Below, in pieces: positions 56,912 through 64,000 of a DNA stretch of 64,000 bases. A program made the translations under genes and the position numbers. Positions within the stretch are counted from its first letter, which is position 1; each line of letters starts with the position of its first letter. The notes under the pieces are model-generated. The model was given only the letters and a program-made list of their open reading frames with translations. It did not search any database and was not told the DNA's origin. The DNA lies in contig JAJPIA010000058.1 of NCBI GenBank assembly GCA_021324975.1, positions 51,939 through 115,938 of the forward strand, written 5' to 3'. Source of the stretch: Bacillota bacterium (lineage in GTDB: Bacteria; Sysuimicrobiota; Sysuimicrobiia; Sysuimicrobiales; Segetimicrobiaceae).

Positions 56912-57514
56912 TCACGTCGGCAGCGCCCCTGGTCCACCGACCTGCGGGCTGCTGACATCGGGCGCGCCGACCTGCCCCTGATTCACGCCGCCACCAGCCT
57001 GCGGTGCGCCACCGCCGCCCATCCCCCCACCGGCCGCACCAGCCGCGGCACCACCGTACGGTCCAAACCCGATCCCCGGTCCACCGACGCCGAAGAGGTA
57101 CGTCGATCCCGTACCCAGCTGTCCAAACGTGTTCCAACCTGACGGCAACGGACGGCCATAGGGATCGTTCTGCGGGAGGCCCTGGCCCGTCCATGCGAAC
57201 CCGCCGCCGTAGGGCGTCCACCCCGTCCCCGGGGCAGGACTCAGCGGCGCCTGCGTGGCTTGGACGGGCGGTGCCGTGGGCGCGGGCACGCCGCTACTGA
57301 CGGGCATGGGCGGAACGGCCGTGGCAAGCTGCGTCGGTGGGCCGACCATGGCCGATGAGGGCGGCGGCGCCGGCGGTGGTGTCATGGGCGCGGTGATCGT
57401 GGACCCCTGAAGACTCCCGAACGCCCCAGGGTTCGCCCCCGCGAACGGGCTGCCTTGCGCCCCGGCACCGCCTCCCAACAGACTGTACAACACCCAGGGG
57501 GAGAGTAGAGACAC
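56912..57514 (-). CDS. Pro/Gly-rich low-complexity hypothetical protein
   Basis: MSLLSPWVLYSLLGGGAGAQGSPFAG...; directly precedes zinc-ribbon gene. Confidence 0.45.
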   Translation of the reverse strand: MSLLSPWVLYSLLGGGAGAQGSPFAGANPGAFGSLQGSTITAPMTPPPAPPPSSAMVGPPTQLATAVPPMPVSSGVPAPTAPPVQATQAPLSPAPGTGWTPYGGGFAWTGQGLPQNDPYGRPLPSGWNTFGQLGTGSTYLFGVGGPGIGFGPYGGAAAGAAGGGMGGGGAPQAGGGVNQGQVGAPDVSSPQVGGPGALPT

Positions 57515-57555
57515 GTCAGTCCACCTGCCTTTTCACGGTGTCGCGGGTGTGGGGC

Positions 57556-57579
57556 TTGCAAATGCGCTGCAAATGCGCG
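57556..57579. repeat. Candidate integrase arm-type site pair, right end
   Basis: TTGCAAATGCGCTGCAAATGCGCG; TGCAAATGC twice at 11-bp period. Confidence 0.65.
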
Positions 57580-57685
57580 GGTGTCGGATGGGCCGTATTT
57601 CGACCCTCAGTCCCACCTAGCGGCTTCGCCGAAGCCTTATTTTTCTGGGGTTTCCGGGGCTTGCGATTTTGCGTGATCTTTGAGG

Positions 57686-57736
57686 GGCTGCCTTCTAAGC
57701 AGCGGGTCGGGGGTTCGAATCCCTCCGGGCGCGCCA
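57686..57736 (+). repeat. attR core (51 bp), displaced tRNA-Arg 3' end
   Basis: Same 51-bp sequence without the 5' half of the tRNA. Confidence 0.93.
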
Positions 57737-57757
57737 CCTCAACCATTCGTGTAAGGC

Positions 57758-58327
57758 TTGTGCTGCAAGGCCTGCAGCTTGATCTGGCTTAGAGAGGGCG
57801 CCGTGGATCGGCCGCGACCCGTCTTTACCGCTCAGCTCTTCCCGAGCCTCCTCGCGGGTCTTCTCGACCTTCTGGCAGAGTTGTCACCAGGCGAATGGGA
57901 GAGGGCGATACCGCGAAAATCCTGGTCGGTGCGGGAGGTAGCCATTCATCTCCTCGGCGGCGACATTGGCGTGCTTTCCCGAGAGCGGGATCGTTTTCCC
58001 GCGGCGACCGCCATCGCGCGGTCCAAAGAGGAACTCGTGAAGGCGCTCGAAGTATTCAATGACACCTGGGTCAGTGCCGGTCGCCGGATCAGTCCGGTGC
58101 TCCTCTGCAACCTGCTGCAGTTCACCGGCGAGCAGGTGACCAGCTACGTCACATCGCTCGATCCGTACGCCCTTGGTGAGGTTGAGGGAAAAACATTTTC
58201 AAATCGCGGTGCTGACAATTTGGTCCTCGATGTTCGCGACCTACTGGGAGGCCTACGAGGAACGGTGGCCGTCGCCGATGTCGGCCAACAGCGGGGGTGC
58301 GTAAATGGATGGCCTTGCGCCATTTAA
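57758..58327 (+). CDS. DinB/mycothiol maleylpyruvate isomerase-like protein, 3' end possibly frameshifted
   Basis: WSVREVAIHLLGGDIGVLSRERDRF...LLQFTGEQVTSYVTSLDPYALG. Confidence 0.6.
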   Translation: MCCKACSLIWLREGAVDRPRPVFTAQLFPSLLAGLLDLLAELSPGEWERAIPRKSWSVREVAIHLLGGDIGVLSRERDRFPAATAIARSKEELVKALEVFNDTWVSAGRRISPVLLCNLLQFTGEQVTSYVTSLDPYALGEVEGKTFSNRGADNLVLDVRDLLGGLRGTVAVADVGQQRGCVNGWPCAI

Positions 58328-59102
58328 GGAGGCTCAGAAGAAGGGGTGGGCACATTTCGCGCCGTTGGAGGACAACACGACACCGGAGGCCGCCCGGCTC
58401 GTGAAGTATGCGGGAGTGCGCCCGGGGCATCGGGTGCTCGACGTCGCGTGCGGTACAGGGGTCGTGGCCATCACCGCGGCCCGTTTGGGGGGCCGCGTGG
58501 CGGGGCTCGACCTCACGCCGGAGCTGCTGGAACGGGCCCGCGAGAACGCCGGAGTTGCAGGCGTCGAGGTGGAGTGGCATGAAGGAGACGTCGAGCAGTT
58601 GCCCTTCGGCGACGCGGCATTCGATATCGTCCTCAGCCAGTTCGGCCACATGTTTGCGCCGCGGCCTGAGGTCGCGACCGCTGAGATGCTTCGTGTCCTG
58701 AAACCGGGTGGGACGATCGCATTCTCCACTTGGCCGCCCGAGTTGATCCTCGGCCGCTTGTTCGCACTCGGCGGGCGCTACATGCCTCCGCCGCCGCCCG
58801 GCGTCACGCCGCCGACAGTGTGGGGAGATCCCAACTTCGTCCGCGAGCGTCTCGGCCCTGCCGTCAAGGACCTCGTGTTTGATCGCGCAAGGATGTTGGT
58901 CCCCGCTCTGAGCCCACAACACAGTCGCCGGATGGCAGAGCGTACGGCCGGTCCGCTGGTCAAACTGGTCGAGTTTCTGACTTCGACAGATCCGGCTCGT
59001 CTGCTCACCTTCCGGCGCGAGTACGAGGCGATCATCGCCGACTACTTTGAAGACAATACCGTGCGGCAGGACTATCTGCTCACGCGCGCGACCAAGGTCT
59101 GA
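58305..59102 (+). CDS. Class I SAM-dependent methyltransferase
   Basis: VLDVACGTGVVAITAARLGGRVAGLDLTPELLERARENA. Confidence 0.92.
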   Translation: MDGLAPFKEAQKKGWAHFAPLEDNTTPEAARLVKYAGVRPGHRVLDVACGTGVVAITAARLGGRVAGLDLTPELLERARENAGVAGVEVEWHEGDVEQLPFGDAAFDIVLSQFGHMFAPRPEVATAEMLRVLKPGGTIAFSTWPPELILGRLFALGGRYMPPPPPGVTPPTVWGDPNFVRERLGPAVKDLVFDRARMLVPALSPQHSRRMAERTAGPLVKLVEFLTSTDPARLLTFRREYEAIIADYFEDNTVRQDYLLTRATKV

Positions 59103-59382
59103 ATGGTCCTCCGAGAACACGCCGACGGCCATCGAGTCTATCAAGTAGCTCGCAGGGGGCGGGAGGACGAGCGGCAGGTCGTGCAGCCATGACTGCTCAC
59201 TTCGTTGCTGCGACGATGAGTGCGACTGGTAGTCTGATTCTGGGGATACCCAAGGGCTATTCGACGCCCGGATTAGGTTATCTTGATTTCAAGTTCGCCA
59301 GCGCTCGCCCGGACCGGTCAAAAGGTCTACTATCTCCGCCTGACGAACAGCTATCGCTCAAGTCCGGAAGCGGAGTGCCCGC

Positions 59383-61731
<2,349 letters not shown>

Positions 61732-61888
61732 AGCGCGCCGTTGGGCAAGGAATGTAACTGGACCGCCTGGCTACGTAGTCCACGCACCACCCAAGATACG
61801 TACTCTCTACGTGTTTCCCTCGATGATGCCGGAACCGGCACCTCCTATAGTGGTCCCGCAAACTGCAGGTGCGGGAGGGATGCCGAGC

Positions 61889-62164
61889 ATGCCCAAGTAC
61901 GTCATCGAGCGTGATCTTCCCGGCGCGGGAGGGCTCACGCCCGACGAACTCCGTGTCATTTCCCAGAGGTCCTGCAGCGTCCTGAACCAGATGGGGCCCG
62001 AGATCCAGTGGGTCCATAGTTATGTCACCGATGACAAGATCTACTGCGTGTACGTCGCGCCCAGCGAGGGGACGGTGCGCGAACATGCCGCAAAGGGCGG
62101 CTTTCCCGCAAGCCGCGTCTCGGCGGTCCGGACCACCATCGATCCGACAACTGCGGAGTCCTAG
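61889..62164 (+). CDS. DUF4242 (SCO4226-like) protein
   Basis: MPKYVIERDLPGAGGLTPDELRVISQRSCSVLNQMGPEIQWVHSYVTDDKIYCVYVAPSEGTVREHA. Confidence 0.88.
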   Translation: MPKYVIERDLPGAGGLTPDELRVISQRSCSVLNQMGPEIQWVHSYVTDDKIYCVYVAPSEGTVREHAAKGGFPASRVSAVRTTIDPTTAES

Positions 62165-62175
62165 GAGGGTGCGAT

Positions 62176-62760
62176 ATGTGGAGATACGTGCAGAAAACGC
62201 TCGTTCTGGTACTGATCGCGGCGACAGCCGGAAGCGCGGGAATAGCTACCTCGAATGCACAGCCCGCGGCGGACAAGACGACAATCGCCCAACTCGCCGC
62301 CGCCCGGGTTGCAACCGCGAAGTACGCCACGAATCTCGCCCGGGCCAAGGCGGACGGCTTCACGATCATCACGCCGATGATCCCGAATATGGGCTACCAT
62401 TTCCTGAACCCGAAGATCACAGGGTTCGACGTTACGAAGCCACCGATTCTGGTTTATGTGCGTCATGGGGACGCCTGGCAACTGGTGGCGCTCGAATGGG
62501 TCTGGCCCACGAAGCCCGCGACCCCACCGCTGGCCGGCACCCGGTATGGCTCGTTCGGGGCAGCCTGCCATTACAAGGACGGGTCGTTCATTCCGTCTGA
62601 ATCCGAGGCGACGTGCGGCAAGACCAACCCTACCACAGGGGCAGACTTCGCCTTCTGGCACCCTCCGCTTGTCACCTTCCACGTCTGGATCTGGTACCCG
62701 AATCCGAACGGCATCTTCGCAGAATTCAATCCTCTCGTGACCCCATTTAATGAGGAATAA
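62176..62760 (+). CDS. Secreted hypothetical protein
   Basis: Signal peptide; ...NMGYHFLNPKITGFDVTKPPILVYVRHGDAWQLVALEWVWP. Confidence 0.75.
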   Translation: MWRYVQKTLVLVLIAATAGSAGIATSNAQPAADKTTIAQLAAARVATAKYATNLARAKADGFTIITPMIPNMGYHFLNPKITGFDVTKPPILVYVRHGDAWQLVALEWVWPTKPATPPLAGTRYGSFGAACHYKDGSFIPSESEATCGKTNPTTGADFAFWHPPLVTFHVWIWYPNPNGIFAEFNPLVTPFNEE

Positions 62761-63199
62761 GCTCGGCAGAAACGGGGGGAGAGTCTCCGTGCTCTCCCCC
62801 TCGTTCGCCTGGGTGCGGCTCCTGCTCCTCGCGCCGCTCGCCTTCGGGCCGCTCCGCGCCGACGCCGAATCCCCCCTCACCGCGCAAGTCGTGATGACGG
62901 AATTCGCCTTTCATCCCTCTACCGTTCGCCTCCCCGCGGACCGTCCGGTGACGCTCGTCCTCGTGAATCACGGTCAACTGGCCCACCAGTTCGAGACCGC
63001 CTATCTGCGCTCGACGCCTGCATCGGTCGTCGGCGACACCCTTCGGTTCGAGGCCCCCGGCATCAAGCTCGTACGCCTCCAACCTGGGACGGTGGCGGAG
63101 ATCACGTTTTTGCCGAGAACGCGCGGTCGTTTCTCCTTCGCCTGCACGATCGAGGGCCACCGGGAAGCGGGAATGCGGGGCATCTTGGAAGTGAGATAG
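62750..63199 (+). CDS. Cupredoxin-like secreted protein
   Basis: MTEFAFHPSTVRLPADRPVTLVLVNHGQLAHQFE...FSFACTIEGHREAGMRGILEV (His/Cys/His/Met pattern). Confidence 0.82.
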   Translation: MRNKLGRNGGRVSVLSPSFAWVRLLLLAPLAFGPLRADAESPLTAQVVMTEFAFHPSTVRLPADRPVTLVLVNHGQLAHQFETAYLRSTPASVVGDTLRFEAPGIKLVRLQPGTVAEITFLPRTRGRFSFACTIEGHREAGMRGILEVR

Positions 63200-63686
63200 C
63201 CGCTCGAGGCGGATGCGCCGTTCACGGCTGTACCTGCCGCCGCGCGGGCCGCACCTGCGCCCCGGCTGATGGGCCGCGAGTTTATCAAATTGCCGCGGAG
63301 GCCGGCTCTTAGGCATGCCATCAGACTCCGCGATCTTGGGTATCCGCGGCGTGCCGCACCGTGGACGGTACCACGCCGCTCGTTACACGTAAACGACGGG
63401 AAAATTCCGCGTAAATCATGTAGCGCCGGGCGCCCGACCGCCGTGTTTCCCGCTCGCCGACGCGCAGAAATTGACGATCCGCGATGCCAGCGGGCGGATA
63501 ACCAGTGGGGCGTCGCGGGCGTCACGTTCACCGCTCCTCCGCGCGTGTAGCAGGGAAGGGCTGCGGCTCTCTGACGCGGTCAGCAAGACGTTATGCTGCA
63601 TGTGCATGCGGGGATGTTCAACCGGTCTCGACGAGTTCAGTAATAGTGGCCGCAGTCCCATGAGCGCTGTTGCGAACAGGTGCTGC

Positions 63687-64000
63687 TTACGCGTCGCCAG
63701 CGTCTGCTACGACCGGTGTCGCCTGGACCGTCTGAGGGAGATAATCGTTTTGGATCCCAGGGACGCTGTAGTCGTACGGCCAGCGGTACACGGTCGGCAA
63801 GGTGCCCTCCCAATTACCGTGCGGCGGCGGAGTCGGCGCGGCCCACTCGAGCGAGTTGGCGTGCCACGGGTTGGTCCCCGCCGCCGGCCCGTACCTAAGA
63901 CTCCACAGGAAGTTGAACACGAACACGAGTTGCGCCGCCCCGAGGACGAACGCCGACAGCGACATGAAGACATCGATCGGGCCCGTGTGCGCGAGGAACG
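63687..64000 (-). CDS. ctaD: Cytochrome c oxidase subunit I, C-terminal part (truncated by window end)
   Basis: NFLWSLRYGPAAGTNPWHANSLEWAAPTPPPHGNW. Confidence 0.88.
   Translation of the reverse strand, partial: FLAHTGPIDVFMSLSAFVLGAAQLVFVFNFLWSLRYGPAAGTNPWHANSLEWAAPTPPPHGNWEGTLPTVYRWPYDYSVPGIQNDYLPQTVQATPVVADAGDA

Larger units (their letters stand above)
39356..57736. mobile_element. Integrated phage-/satellite-like element in tRNA-Arg(TCT), about 18.3 kb
   Basis: 51-bp perfect duplication of tRNA 3' half at 39381-39431 and 57686-57736; integrase next to attL; replication genes; tail-collar protein; paired arm-type repeats at both ends. Confidence 0.92.

Noticed and set aside
57516-57746. 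ORF with MVEVARPEGFEPPTRCLEGS...
   Set aside because: N-terminus is the reverse complement of the tRNA 3' end, a classic spurious call; not a stand-alone gene. Only considered as the extension of integrase in the circular form.

Overview
High-GC bacterial chromosome segment (64 kb). The two flanks (about 1-39.3 kb and 57.8-64 kb) are ordinary chromosome: two-component system, EmrAB-like efflux pump, PLP decarboxylase, DMT transporter with ArsR regulator, c-di-GMP-I (GEMM) riboswitch with terminator ahead of a GAF-GGDEF gene, MscL, molybdate/tungstate-type ABC operon, VKOR/DUF929 pair, LmbE deacetylase, MoxR/DUF58/VWA operon, dipeptide ABC transporter, YVTN beta-propeller, TMEM175-like channel, amidohydrolase, NB-ARC/LuxR regulator and partial cytochrome oxidase. 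The middle (39,356-57,736) is an 18.3-kb integrated element. It sits in a tRNA-Arg(TCT) gene, is bounded by a 51-bp duplicated tRNA 3' end, and carries paired integrase arm-type repeats at both ends. It encodes a tyrosine integrase, a serine recombinase, a Prim-Pol primase plus RepA-like ATPase, two repeat/palindrome tracts that look like origins or operators, a tail-collar protein and very large uncharacterised virion-like proteins. I recognise no terminase, portal or capsid. Main highlights: (1) a probable UGA-encoded selenocysteine (CGYU) in an AhpD-like protein that the ORF track splits in two, with a SECIS-like hairpin at the right distance; (2) an integrase frame that runs through the att core, so its C-terminus would change from 4 to 56 residues on excision; (3) iteron-like AGGATGACA array and TCACGTTAT/24-bp palindrome tract. 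All assignments come from reading motifs by eye; no searches were run.
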